Origin: Liolophura sinensis
Taxonomy: Eukaryota; Mollusca; Polyplacophora; Chitonida; Chitonidae
NCBI RefSeq assembly: GCF_032854445.1
Contig: NC_088306.1
Span: forward strand, 23,781,764-23,845,763
Length of the DNA stretch: 64,000 bases
Reading direction: 5' to 3'
Shown here in pieces: positions 1 through 10,740 of this stretch. Position 1 is the stretch's first letter. The number at the start of each line of letters is the position of its first letter. The notes below the pieces were generated by a model that worked only from the letters and a program-made list of their open reading frames with translations, did not search any database and was not told where the DNA came from. A program made the position numbers and the translations under genes.

Positions 1-640
1 TACAGAATGGTCCTGCATATAGTGTGTACATATCTCGCCTTGTAGCATCCTGTGTGTTACATGACGATTTTACTCAAGGTCATTAGTTATTACGTCAAAA
101 ACTTGTGTCAAGGTTATTCCACCAAACGCCTTCATTCTGAGTTTCTTAAGTTTTACAATGGATATAATTCTTTTGTAAGTAAATAAGGACAGAGCGTCCA
201 GGATCTTTGGCGCTCCCTTCCATGGCCGTGTCTAATTCTGCTTAACCCAGGGCTCGGGATCTCCCTTCATTGTTTTGAATTAGACACCCACGTTGGATAT
301 ATGGGCAGTTGCAATCAAAACGCGACTGAGATACATATTTTATAATCCACAATTTATATACTATCATGGTACACGGTCGAAATTCTGATATTACTCTTTT
401 GTCTAGAACAAACTTTGCGCTTTTCCAGTAACACTGAAAATTACTGACTGCTTCTCTTTGGATGATTCTGTCTTTATTTCGTACTTGTGCACTTTCTTCG
501 TTCTTTGGTGGTTTGTGTTAGACGTAGTTTTAGGAATTGGCCTTGCGATTATCGACCAGGAACGTTCGTATGGGTTGACGACTGGTATACGAATGTCTGT
601 TTTGACGCATAGATACCTAAAGGTACGGAATCAGTCATGA
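1..640 (+). repeat. Dispersed repeat family A, copy 1
   Basis: This is the most complete forward copy of an unclassified dispersed repeat. Recognisable landmarks in order are the segment around CCAAACGCCTTCA (about 123-136), AATGGATATAATTC, GTGTCTAATTCTGCTTAACCC (about 227), TTCTTTGGTGGTTTGTGTTA (about 500-519), GCCTTGCGATTATCGACC (about 540) and a 3' end near TTTTGACGCATAGAT (600-614). The same landmarks recur at 5.67-6.11, 6.30-6.79 (reversed), 6.9-7.2, 17.5-18.4 and 59.9-60.8 kb. No protein similarity is recognised and all frames are broken, so it is probably a non-autonomous element or a decayed transposon. The left boundary may lie outside the window. Confidence 0.7.
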
Positions 641-1298
641 GCTGTGTGTGATACAACGAGGCACCATTTATATGTATGTATTCATCATATTAATGCTGAA
701 ATTAGCACCGCATGCATCACGTTTGTTGTATAAAATTTGTGAATTAATCGGCTATAATAAAATTGATTTAAGACAGCTCGGGCCTTATTTTTATGTAAAG
801 TGATGTATAAGCTTCAGAAACTCTGTTAAAAGAAATTGGTCTTGATATTTAAGCAGCCTAATCACTACAATCCATGGATACAAGGTGGAGTACATACTAT
901 TCATCGTTGTGTTAAGGTTTGTATTTGACGCTTCTTCACCAGTTCGGTGAGCAAACATCGATCAAAGAGCAGGATAATTGCAGTGGTGATAGGATCTGAC
1001 ATCCAAGGGTAAATCAGAATGTGGAAGTAATACTGTCTGACTTGATTATCTGTTCTGCTTCCCTGCGGCAAGCTGTACGCTGTTCTGTGTGGTTTTACAT
1101 AGGCTAAACGTGTTATAACAAAGGTGATTCCTCTCTGCACGAGGCAGCCATTTCGTTGTCAAATTTCGTTCGGCTAAATCAAATACAAATACAAGTTGAG
1201 GTTAACATGCACTCCATTTACGACATGGACATTCTCCAAGTCCTAGATTTCCAGATTGGAACTGTTAAGATAACATTAGCGGGATGGCAACAGCTCAG
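641..1298. other. No recognised feature
   Basis: This is AT-rich unique-looking sequence. The longest open frame is about 80 codons on the minus strand (901-1140) and matches nothing I know. No repeat family seen elsewhere in the window was recognised here. Confidence 0.5.
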
Positions 1299-1299
1299 T

Positions 1300-1341
1300 G
1301 ACGTCAAGAGGTTGACGTCAAGAGGTTGACGTCAAGAGGTT
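1300..1341. promoter_or_regulatory. 14-bp x3 tandem repeat carrying three CRE palindromes
   Basis: Three exact head-to-tail copies of GACGTCAAGAGGTT begin at 1300, 1314 and 1328. With the preceding T, each contains the full palindrome TGACGTCA (1299-1306, 1313-1320, 1327-1334), the consensus CRE bound by CREB/ATF bZIP factors. The repeat ends in a partial match (AACGTT). Exact identity of the copies implies recent expansion or constraint. Regulatory function is inferred from the motif alone, since no transcription unit was identified nearby. Confidence 0.6.
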
Positions 1342-1720
1342 AACGTTCAGAATTTTAACGTTTTCGCCAATTCTGGCGTTTTTCGGCTTCCTGCAATCAT
1401 GCGGCCTACCATTAACATAGAAGAGAAATGCTTTTATGCATGTGCTTTAGTGCCAAAGGCCAGGCAAATAAAAATAAATTTGTAAACACACACGTAATGA
1501 TGTGAAAAGCCTAGGTGCGCACGCAGTGCATTAATTAGCCTAGTGAATTGTATTTCATTGTGTAACAATGCAATGTATTCATTATTCCACAGATTTCTCT
1601 GATTATCTGTGTATATGTAGAATTTTCAATAGCTCGATCTGTTCGTTGATGTATCTTTATTGCCTGATAAGATAGCCCTTGGCTTTTTTCAACGATCCAC
1701 TGCATATTTACCCTTATCCT
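1342..1720. other. No recognised feature
   Basis: This is unique-looking AT-rich sequence with no open frame of note and no match to the repeat families described elsewhere in the window. Confidence 0.45.
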
Positions 1721-2645
1721 GATAACGTATACTGGAGGTATACATACTTGAGTTACACCAGAGGTGCACCATTGAGGTGAAACATATCTGATCTGAGGAG
1801 TATGTGAGGTATACTGAAGATGTATTTGAGGTTCTGCCAATTAAGCAAATTAAAATCTCAAATACACCTAAAGTACACGTCAGAGGAGGTGTACCCTTGA
1901 ATAACGGTAGGTTAAAAACTGAATGTCGGAGGTGTACCCGAGGTGTACTTGAGTTATAGCTGAGGTATATGCTCTTAGGCAATGTGGATGAACCTGAGTG
2001 GTAGTCACAATTAACACAATGTTTTCACCTTTACTTTGATAGAAAACAACCTGAAAACACTTAGATATTGACTGTATAAATAATAGATCAATGTGTAAGT
2101 GCAATTATTTGTTTACATTAGGCCTATCTGTAAATGTCAAATGGTTTACAACAACAACCTTTACATGATGCTTTCTGGCCGCTTTATCAAAACGTATTGC
2201 TACCCCTTTTCTTTGCAATGTAGAACTTCTCATCTGCTCACACATGTTACATATTCTGCACCAGAAAGTATCAGTTAGTGCATAATGGGGTTTGTTTTCC
2301 CACAGCCTGGACATGCACATTGTTAGGGGCAGCCATCTTGGAATAATCAATGGGGAATATATTCATGCTCTCAATCAGTAAACAGTGAGGCAAAGGCTTA
2401 TATTTATTTAGTAAACATTTTGTTTCGCACATGTACAAACATTTGTAAATTTGTAGTCTCCAGTTTGTTGGAAGTAAAATGTCTATATTTAATTTCTCAT
2501 TTAAAAAGTCTTTAATAGTGTACCTGAGATAGATCATTCATTTTTTAACTTTCAAAGTTCCTGAGGTGTATTTTTTTAGTGTTTATTTCTATTCAGTGTT
2601 GTCCAGGTGTATATGAGGTACATTATCTCATACATCTTATGTGAA
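1721..2645. repeat. Degenerate GAGGTGTAC-type repeat, two clusters
   Basis: In 1725-1985 the short motif GAGGTGTAC, with variants GAGGTATAC, GAGGTGCAC and GAGGTGAA, recurs about ten times at irregular spacing. A second smaller cluster lies at 2520-2640 (CTGAGGTGTAT, CAGGTGTATATGAGGTACA). The intervening 2000-2500 does not show it. The overlapping minus-strand open frames of about 75-100 codons here are threaded by this motif and look like artefacts. It reads as a heavily decayed minisatellite. Confidence 0.5.
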
Positions 2646-4000
2646 TATGTCGGCACAACTTTTAATTTACACCTATGAGAATGGAAAGAAATCTACTCAG
2701 TGTTTTAATCCAAGCTATTGTCTGAGAAATTTATTTGATACGCCTTAGGGATTCAATTTTGCGTGTTTTCTCGGTGTGATAAGGATTATTTTAAGTTTAG
2801 TTAAAACGAAATACTGGTGAGTACGAATTTGCAGAAATATCCCATACCATCTCAGTCGGTTATATAGATGGAAGAAACTGGAATACCTAGAATAAACAAC
2901 CGGCATTTGACAAGTTATTAATAACTTTTATTCTCGTATGTGATGTGAAGATATGCACACAACATTGAGGTCTTCGAGAAACCTTTAACGGTTCCGTGTT
3001 GACCACATATCGCCACGAAGTTCCTTGATACAGGCTGGGATTGAAACCCAACCTAGTGTATTGAAAGACAAGATGAATCAGCCATGACCTGCTCCCTTAA
3101 TGAAAAATAACTTACACGTATATAAATATCTTAAGATATGATTATGAGTGGAAGAATTTCCATGTGCAGGATCTGCAGGAGGCCAGGGCCAGTTAATCGT
3201 GAAACAAATCAGATTTCAGGAAATCTACATGAAATCTAGTATTTTCAGTTACACTTCATAAATGTAAACCCAAGACATTAATCAGCCTTCTTTTTGATCC
3301 TCAATAACCTTTCTGATTTGCAACAATAAAATTTAAGTGAATTTTTTCCCCATTTTAAACTATTTTAAGCAGCATAATGGTCTGAGGTTCAAATGTGTTA
3401 GTTTACAATACAGATGTCACACCCTATACATGTGCATTTGTTGAAGGTCCGTAGACCTATAGGCAGAACTTTTATCGTCTTCAGCGTTGATAACCCAAAC
3501 GCATGCAAACAATTGTCTTTTTTATTTAACTATTTAGCTTGGTGTGTTTATACAAAATGACGGTAGATATTTCTTCTGTTAGAGAAGAGGAATATTTTGA
3601 TGTATGATATTTGTACCCTGACACAGTTAGAGTTTAGTAACAGTATACACAGAAACATTTTGTTGTTGTAGGCCAACGTAACCTTGGCGTTAGGCACCAC
3701 CTGAACTTTGACTGATTCTCCCCAAGTGATCAAACAATAAGTAAATAATTAAATCACGCATGCTAGGCAGCACGGAAAGTAACACTAGCAAAGATATAAA
3801 CATGTATATGTGTGTTTGTGTGTGTGGGAAACGAAGCTGTAGAACTTCAAGTTGTTTACTTTTTTGAGTAACCAAGTGATATGGCTCACTGAGGAGCCGT
3901 CTGGTATCAGGATGACTGAGGAGAGTCTTGCTTAAGTGTTAGGTAATAGGTTGGCTGACCGTGATTAGTATTACCAGTCCCCATATCCAGGCACCTGTGT
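2646..4000. other. No recognised feature
   Basis: This is AT-rich sequence. A GGGATTGAAACCC stretch at 3038-3050 resembles a tRNA B box on the minus strand, but no convincing A box accompanies it. A short (TG)n tract sits at about 3806-3830. No open frame exceeds 62 codons. Confidence 0.45.
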
Positions 4001-4420
4001 TTAAATGGCGGAACAAGTCAGAGACCAGGGAGCGTTTTTGTAAAACTCACGGGGATTTTTCTCCGCGCGATTGTTAACCAAGTTGTAGCTTTAGTGGCTG
4101 GAGCTTTGTTGAAGGTGGAAATATTTTCGTCGAAGGTTTTGTATGTTCTGAGAGATAAATTGGTGTATGTATTCACATCACCGGAAGGAAACAGGTATTT
4201 CCGACTGGGACTGATTGGCGTGGGTGGGACTAGTGCAAGTCTGATTTGGAAGCACGGTGTTTTCGAAAGTAGACCTTTGCGAACTCGATCTTCTCGGGCA
4301 GAATGAAATATAATTGCAAGGAAATCTCCCATATTACAACATCCCAAGATGGATGCCTGAGAGCAGCATAATTCAAATTCAGGACGAGGTACGTTTTGCT
4401 CGAGACGGTCGCTTTTCACT
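4001..4420. other. GC-richer island open on both strands
   Basis: This block is richer in GC than its surroundings and open over long stretches on both strands: at least 4001-4306 on plus (about 100 codons to the stop) and 4018-4419 on minus (about 133 codons). The plus frame has no ATG at its beginning. A separate ATGGCGGAACAAG context at 4005 is followed by a stop after 12 codons. A splice-donor-like GAG/GTACGT occurs near 4387. It could be an exon, an exon relic or an old insertion. No protein family is recognised. Confidence 0.25.
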
Positions 4421-5032
4421 TGCTTAGACCGTAGATAAGAGTAGATATCTCTGTCTTTTGTCTCACGCGCCTATACCCATGTGTTATGTATAGCACTCAC
4501 TGCCTGCAATATGAGACACAACTATCTATAATGCCTGCCGACGCTTTTTCAGGAACATTTTGGAACAAGTATATATGAGGGTGTTTTGTTGATAACAACA
4601 GTATGGGGTTTACATTGAGGGCCACAAAATTATTTAAAATGTCATACAAGGACATGCTATGGGTATCAAAAGCAAGAATACATTAAAATAGAAGCCTTGA
4701 GCCAGAGTGGATTTTACGCAATGAGCGAATATAAGGTTTGCCACTCTTTGACGACTCTTCTGTTACGAGATTTCTCTTATCAGACCTTACCGCAGTCTGT
4801 TTATCACGACAATTCCTAAGACTTCGTTGAAGAATCTGAAAAAGTGTGACGTTGACAAACTGGTCGAATGATTCATTGATTGATTTTTAAGATTGTGGTG
4901 TAGTTCAGTGCATTTAAGTGTGTTTAATCGGTTGTGCCTCCTATCCAGAATTGCGAATCTATGAAGGTACGCTGGAGGCAATAAAAATTTTCATTTAGCA
5001 AGGTATAATATACGAAAAATGTAAGAAATAAA
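4421..5032. other. No recognised feature
   Basis: This is AT-rich unique-looking sequence without a supported gene, repeat or RNA. Confidence 0.45.
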
Positions 5033-5384
5033 TACACACAAAATAATTGTGTTGTATGCACACAAACGTCTTTCCAACAATTATCTGGTGCCATATTTGA
5101 ACAACTCGTGTTGAATTAACACAGGGTCTTGTGTTGAAAGAATTAAACACAAGATGTGTTTGATGTTGTACACAAGTTTGTGTTCACACGGCCGAAGTTA
5201 GTTTGATCACCTCATCACCTCATTTTCGTTCAACACAGGTTTGTCTTTTATTATTGTGAAACACAAACACGTATAGTTGACATTTATGTAATGCATGTTT
5301 GTATTGAGGTAACACATTTCTGTGTTGAAAGAAAATAACACAAGCTGTTGTGTTAGATTTCAACACAAGTGTTTTTTGTGTGTA
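5033..5384. mobile_element. MITE-like element with TACACACA termini
   Basis: The left end reads TACACACAAAATAATTGTG. The right end, read on the other strand, starts TACACACAAAAAACACTTG, so the termini form an imperfect inverted repeat of about 24 bp. If the outer TA is the target duplication, the arrangement fits a Tc1/mariner-type non-autonomous element of about 350 bp. The interior is crowded with AACACA / TGTGTT motifs, including two versions of TGTGTTGAAAGAA (about 5131 and 5321). There is no coding capacity. Family assignment is inference. Confidence 0.5.
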
Positions 5385-5664
5385 CTTACCAATTACTAGT
5401 AGTGGTATAAACACATTAACACGTAAATCTTTTTGTTTATACTTATTATTGCAGCAAATGCCTGACTAATGCGATAAATGTAGAACATGTGGAATAGCCT
5501 ACACGTAATTTTCATTGATGTACACAAAAAAATCACATATTTCTGCTAAGCCAGTCGATCTAATATTGCTTCCACAGAACCATAATGAGTGCCTACCCAC
5601 AGGCCTAACTGCGGGCACAACGAGTCAATAACAATAACTATATTATACAACATCCATGCAAATG

Positions 5665-6115
5665 CGCATGGCTTCAATCTCTTGTAAGTAAGACAGAGTT
5701 TTCAGAATCTGTGGCGCTCTGCTTCATGATTGTGTCTAATTTTGCTTACCCCGGGGCTTGGGGCTGCATATGCATTATATTGAAGTACATCGCCACGTTG
5801 CAATTAAAGCGCAACTGGGACACATATTTTTTGTCGACAACTCATATTCTAGCATAGTACACGATCTGAGTATTGATTTCACTCAGAAGCCTAGAACATA
5901 CCATGCGTCTTTCCAACATCACTGAAAAATGTTGATCGCTTCTCTTGGTATGGTTCCGTTCTATTTTTGATACTTTATATACTTTCTTAGTTCTTTGTTA
6001 ATTTGTGTTAAACGTCGTTTTGGGCATTGGTCTTGCGATTATCGACCCAGAACGTCCTTATTGATTGACGTGCTGCATACGAATGTCTGTTTCGACGCAT
6101 AGATTCAAACACAAA
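5665..6115 (+). repeat. Dispersed repeat family A, forward copy
   Basis: Homologous to about 165-614 with the same order of landmarks: CTTGTAAGTAA, GTGTCTAATTTTGCTTACCCC, TTCCAACATCACTGAAAA, CTTAGTTCTTTGTTAATTTG, CTTGCGATTATCGACCC and a 3' end at TTTCGACGCATAGAT. It faces the reverse copy at 6301-6790, giving a tail-to-tail inverted pair separated by about 190 bp. Non-coding. Confidence 0.75.
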
Positions 6116-6300
6116 TAATACAAAAACATTATTGTCTACTTGTGATATGTAGGTTGAAAGCTCTGTGTGGACTTGCTGGTTGCTTATGCAATTTCAGTGG
6201 AATAGTCTAAACCGGCGGTAGGGAAGTATATTCATCGTCTTCATTCATTCATCTACGACATTGCTTGCGTCTTTGAAACCGCGTCATTTCGTATGAATAC

Positions 6301-6790
6301 CAAAGAGATCTATGGGTCGAAACAGACCTTCGAACACCAGCCGTTAACCAATAAGGACGTTTCATTTCAATAGTCGCAAGGCCAGTTCCCCAAAACGACG
6401 ATTAACATAAAGTACGAAATTTAATAGGACGGAGCAATGCAAATAGAAGTGTTCAGAGTTTTCACTGATGATGGAAAGACGCAAGGTATGTTCTAGCCGA
6501 TTGAGTCCAATCAGTGTTCAATTGGTGTACGATGTTAGAATACAAGTTGTCAAAAACAAAATATGTATGTCAGTTGCGCTTTGGTTGCTACTGTTCATAT
6601 ATCCAACGAGGCGATGCCCTTCAACACGATGAATAAACACCCCTAGCCCCGGGTTAAGCGGAATTAGACAGAATCAAGAAGCAGAACGCCAGAGATTCTG
6701 AACGCTCTGTTCATATTTACCTAGAACAGAAATATACTTGTTGTAACTTGGAGTGAAGGCTTTTAATGGAATAACCTAGACATACTAGTT
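6301..6790 (-). repeat. Dispersed repeat family A, reverse copy
   Basis: Read on the minus strand, this matches the copies at 1-640 and 5665-6115. Its 3' end at 6309-6324 (ATCTATGGGTCGAAACAGAC on the plus strand) mirrors the end of the forward neighbour. Landmarks include the reverse complement of the AACATACC/GCGTCTTTCC segment at about 6470-6500 and CCCCGGGTTAAGCGGAATTAGA at 6647. The pair could fold into a long stem in a transcript. Confidence 0.7.
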
Positions 6791-6904
6791 TTGCAGTGAT
6801 AACTTGGCTGAAATGGCTGAAATATTGCCGATGTTGCGTTTACTCATAATCATTTAGCTATAATTTATTAATTTATTCATTCATTAATTCTTTGTCTGAA
6901 TCCG

Positions 6905-7200
6905 TCTAAGTTTCGAACTTCAAATTTAAATTCTTAGTTCTTTGTTGGTTTGTGTTGTTTTGGGATTTGGCCATGTGATTATTGACGTGGGACATACATT
7001 TAGTTTGATGACTGGTATATATTTGTCTGTTTCAGAGCATGTGTTTGCTGGTTGGTTATGCAGTTTTGTGCCTCACTCGAATATCCATCGACAACAGCAA
7101 TAATCGTACATTAAGCGAATAGGGTAAGGACAGTTCACAAAAACTAGGCTACATGTAGACGGTGCTTTTTTTCTTCCTAGCTACATACATATGCATTGCA
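6905..7200 (+). repeat. Family A, diverged 3' part with downstream extension
   Basis: 6920-7030 repeats the TTCTTAGTTCTTTGTTGGTTTGTG and GTGATTATTGACGTGGGAC section of family A. 7050-7200 continues into sequence shared with 9690-9880: GGTTATGCA, CATCGACAACAGCAATAATC, AGTTCACAA/AGCTCACAA, CATACATATG. The family A unit may therefore extend further 3' than other copies show, or two repeats are joined. Confidence 0.5.
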
Positions 7201-7400
7201 TTCTCCTAGCCTGAGTGCACAGCTGGTAAATGTGCATTACTCTATCTTATAGCCTCGATCACCATGATGAGACAAAAATGAGGCGGAGGTGCGTAAAGGC
7301 AGAGGGTTTTTATATGACACGGATTGCATGTTGTTTCTGAGGCCCTTGGCAAAAAGATGAATTTCGGTCTTTGTGCAAATATATCTTCTATTTCATAAAG

Positions 7401-7550
7401 CTCATGCTGACTTTCTCTCCGGTCGTACATATGAAGGTCTCCCACCAACCTGCGTATGATCGTGGTTTTCCCCCGGGCTCTACCCAGTTTCCTCCCACCA
7501 TAATGCTGATGGCGTCGTATACGTAGAATATTCTTGAGCATGGCGTAAAC
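7401..7550 (+). mobile_element. tRNA-SINE, 5'-truncated
   Basis: This starts within the post-head body (CTCATGCTGACTTTCTCTCC) and runs to TTCTTGAGCATGGCGTAAA. It contains the family's conserved CCCCCGGGCTCTACCCAGTT and CCTCCCACCATAATGCTG segments. The tRNA-like head is missing. A minus-strand open frame of 99 codons over 7242-7541 is a consequence of this repeat. Confidence 0.85.
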
Positions 7551-7689
7551 ACAAAGGAAACCATCTCAAATTTCTACATCGCTGTATTCCAACTGCAGCT
7601 TCGAACTTTCGCAATCATCATATTCATAAAGCTATATTTGGAAGTTATAAGCAGATTGGCAATCACACGTATTTTCCAGTGAGATACAT

Positions 7690-8130
7690 CGAGTTTAATA
7701 TTCTGCATTAACCAAGATTTTGTCTCTGGGTAGGTTTTTGTCCATTTTTCTGCATAGAAAAAACAAGCCCATTTGAATCATTTCCTTTGAGAATGCCAAA
7801 CAAGAGGCAATCTCCTATTAAGTAATGACTGTTACACTTGGGAAGTTTCAGCTTCCGTGAGATTGACAAAGAGAATGAAATAAAAGCTGGCGATACAGTA
7901 GTGTATAGAAGTCCGGAATGGAAGCTCTGCATTTCCCTTAGGAACTACAGTAAATGCCAGAAGTAACTCTGGGTGACGTTGACGGATGCTTTCAAGGACA
8001 CATTTTCCAACAATGTGTTCTGTGTTGAAGTTGTGATCATCATTTAAAGCCACACGGTATATCCTAAGCCTTCTTCAGCACCTTCTAACAAATCTTAATT
8101 AAGACCTCAATTAGCCTGCTACCACTTTGC
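7690..8130 (-). repeat. Dispersed repeat family B, reverse copy
   Basis: On the minus strand this matches 24420-24840, 29820-30250, 53215-53560 and 55250-55560. Landmarks are ATTAAGATTTGTTAGAAGGTG, GACAGTC/ACAGTCATTACTTA and the segment encoding a translated pattern like LKLPKCNSHYLIGDCLLF. Two overlapping minus-strand open frames (7708-7932 and 7832-8053) carry pieces of the translated similarity in different frames. If the ancestor was coding, this copy is frameshifted. Confidence 0.7.
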
Positions 8131-9024
8131 GTGAATGTTGTGGAAAGTTTCAAAGAATAAACGTCTTGCCTTTACCTCATGCAAGGTCGCCTGGTCGTCA
8201 GGCTACGAGATGAACATAGATCCGCCGATAATGGCAAACATGTAAATTATTTCCTAACGCTAACCGTTTATTATTTTACTCAATGCAGGATTGCTAAATT
8301 CTTTAAATAATGCGCACCACTGTGGACGTTTCTGTGTATTGTAAAGATATCACGATGCTTGCATGCATTGGTTAGATTTATTAAATATTGAACTTTGGAT
8401 TCATTTACACATTATTTTTGTCATTGTTGATAATATATTTATTTAAACATTGACAGTGTTTAGGCATGTTCAGCTAATGTTTAAATAGTTCAAGATATAG
8501 CGACATAGCGACTGAATGATCACAGATGGAAACCGTGAATCAAACAGGATTATATCATCTCTACAAGTTGTGTTTTTTCTGATTGTTATGTATGTTACTA
8601 CGATTTGTTTGTCAGATGTCATTGTATAGTGTTTCTCATGGCGTTTTCTCTCAATTCTACAGAAACCGTGTTTACAATGACAAACTGCGTCAGACGAATA
8701 CAGTGCTTGGTGGTTCACTCCGCCACAGTTACAGTGCACTTCATTTATAAATTTGCGGATTGGTTGATCATTGATTTGTGTGTGTTAAATGAGTTTTAAA
8801 GGTAATTCGTTATTATTGTCAAAGTGACACGTTTGGTTTAATGATGAGAGCCTGGTGTTAATTGTAATTGGCTGATCAGTTTGTCAGTTGGTCTGTGGAT
8901 TTATCGTTTTATCGATCTGCCCAATGATTAACTATTCTGTAATTAATACTCAGGTTTTACCATCTTAAGTACAACATGTAAGATATGAGCAACATTCTCT
9001 GAGCCTACGTTAATTTACTTGTTT
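8131..9024. other. No recognised feature
   Basis: This is AT-rich sequence with short chance open frames (at most 89 codons) on both strands. I recognised no repeat family or RNA here. Confidence 0.45.
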
Positions 9025-9272
9025 GATTTATTTATTTGATTTGGTGTTTTACGCCGTATTCAATACTATTTCACTTAATTCACGGCGGGTAGCATTATGG
9101 TGAGAGGAAACCGGGCTGGGCCCGAGAGAAGCCCACCACCATCTCCAGGTTGCTGCAGGCCCTCTCACGAGAGGAAGCCATCATGAGCTGGACTTGAACT
9201 CACAGCGACTGCATTGGTGGGATTCTCCTGGGTCATTACGTGGTGTTGGCGCGCTAACCCCCTCGGCGCCTA
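9025..9272 (-). mobile_element. tRNA-SINE, near full length
   Basis: On the minus strand this reads from a head ending in GCGCGCCAACACC, through the B-box region GTGAGTTCAAGTCCAGCTCA and CCCGGTTTCCTCTCACC, to TACGGCGTAAAACACCAAA and an AAATAAAT tail. All expected segments are present in order, with point differences and a degraded A box. The tail lies at the low-coordinate side. Confidence 0.85.
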
Positions 9273-9650
9273 CATGAACAATATCAAGTTTCCAAGGGCA
9301 ACAATTCTTGTCACACGAGAATGTCGTTAACTGAGTGACTAAAACGAGTCAAGCAGTGAAGACGTGTTATTGAAGCTGTATAACAAGCAATGCACAGTGG
9401 CATGGACGGTGAATGATCAGTAAAGCTCAGGATCGACATCTACTGATGCAGAATAACACAAAAATTATATATTCGAAAAATGATGTCTATTCGGTTGTCC
9501 ACTATATCGATCAAGGTTTCTACAGGATTACACTAACTCTGTACCTACTGATCCAGTTTCAGAAAATTTGAGTCGACACCCATAAACATCAAAACTCTTT
9601 TCAAGAGAGAAATGGTAACATGTTTTGTTCTCCACATTCCACGTAGCAAA
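9273..9650. other. No recognised feature
   Basis: This is unique-looking AT-rich sequence. Nothing was recognised. Confidence 0.4.
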
Positions 9651-9900
9651 ACAGTATTTGATATTTATCTACTTCCGATATACTGACAGGCAGCAATTGG
9701 ATTTCCCTAATCGGTTATGCAATCCCGCGTTCTACTGGGATGGCCATCGACTACAGAAATGATCATAGATCAAACAAATCTGATATGGATAGCTCACAAC
9801 AATGACGATAGACCGCTGTTTTTTTTGGTGCTATTTTTTCCTTTGTCTGGCATACATATGTATTATTGTGTTTTTCTCAGGGAAATTGGCTGACAGTTGT
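9651..9900 (+). repeat. Fragment related to 7050-7200 (family A extension)
   Basis: GGTTATGCAATCCCGCGTTCTACTGG, CATCGACTACAGAAATGATC, GATAGCTCACAAC and CATACATATGTATT line up in order with the downstream extension of the copy at 6905-7200. The classification is unknown and it is non-coding. Confidence 0.5.
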
Positions 9901-10295
9901 GAATTATTCCCTATAAGGATAGCTCATTTTCGAACATGTAAACGCAGGATATAGGGTAACAATGCCCCTGTGTTCAGACGCGTGATGTAGTTCCTGTCTC
10001 TGTATATCAATCAGATCCAACTTCGTAGCAATGTCCAGAATAATTTATTAATATTGGTTTTCATACGTGCACGAAAATAGCGATAAAATTAAGATGGACA
10101 AGGTTTCTGGCTTTAGGGAAACAAATTGGCCATCTAAACATGTAAGCCCAAATCAAACAAACATTTCAAGTTTTGTTTTATATACACATCAAATGTACTA
10201 AATAAATCCCAGAAAATCTCAATTTAAGACCATCGCCAGTCTAGGAGAGGTTACGCAAATTTTTCAGCTTGACATACTTCTCTTCCGTCTTTCAC
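9901..10295. other. No recognised feature
   Basis: This is AT-rich sequence with no supported feature. Confidence 0.4.
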
Positions 10296-10304
10296 TTTAT
10301 TTTG

Positions 10305-10567
10305 GGCCTCCGTGGACGAGGGAAGTAGCACGCCAGCAAGGCGCAACAAGCCATGAACCTTCCACTAGGGCGGTTGCTGTGAGTTCAAGTCCAGTCCATG
10401 CTGGTTCACTCTCCAGCCGTGCGTGGGAAGGTCTTTCAGCAGCCTGCGTGGCTTTTCCCCGGGCTCTGCCCGGTTTCCTCCCACCATAATGCTGTCCGCC
10501 GTAGTATAGGTAAAATATTCTTGAGCACGGCGTATAAAACCAATCAAATAAATAAATAATTAATTTG
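10305..10567 (+). mobile_element. tRNA-SINE, near full length with possible 9-bp TSD
   Basis: A degenerate tRNA-like head (CCTCCGTGG...GCACGCCAGC) leads to the B-box region GTGAGTTCAAGTCCAG. This is followed by TTTTCCCCGGGCTCTGCCCGG, CCTCCCACCATAATGCTG, TTCTTGAGCACGGCGTA and the AAATAAATAAAT tail. TTTATTTTG occurs just before (10296-10304) and just after (10568-10576), consistent with a target-site duplication, although the sequence is low in complexity. Confidence 0.85.
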
Positions 10568-10584
10568 TTTTATTTTGATTCCAT

Positions 10585-10740
10585 GCACAAGAACTTTCCA
10601 CCTATGTGTGGCGGGAACCGAAGTGTCTGGAAACACTGACTACTGCCGGACAAACCCATTAAGCTAGATTCGAACCTGTGATCTCAGTCATCAATGGTTC
10701 GACAGTTGCACGTTTTAAAACTCTGAGCCAGCGAGACACA
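10585..10740 (-). mobile_element. Possible second tRNA-derived SINE
   Basis: On the minus strand, TCGCTGGCTCAGAG (from about 10735) resembles a Pol III A box, and CAGGTTCGAATC (about 10667-10678) matches a B box well at tRNA-like spacing. Downstream comes a body unlike the main SINE (GTCCGGCAGTAGTCAG, CTTCGGTTCCCGCCAC). It does not look like a foldable functional tRNA. It may be a different SINE family or a tRNA pseudogene. Confidence 0.45.

Noticed and set aside
2990-3090. Minus-strand tRNA or SINE head
   Set aside because: GGGTTTCAATCCC resembles a B box, but there is no acceptable A box at the right distance and no second copy in the window.
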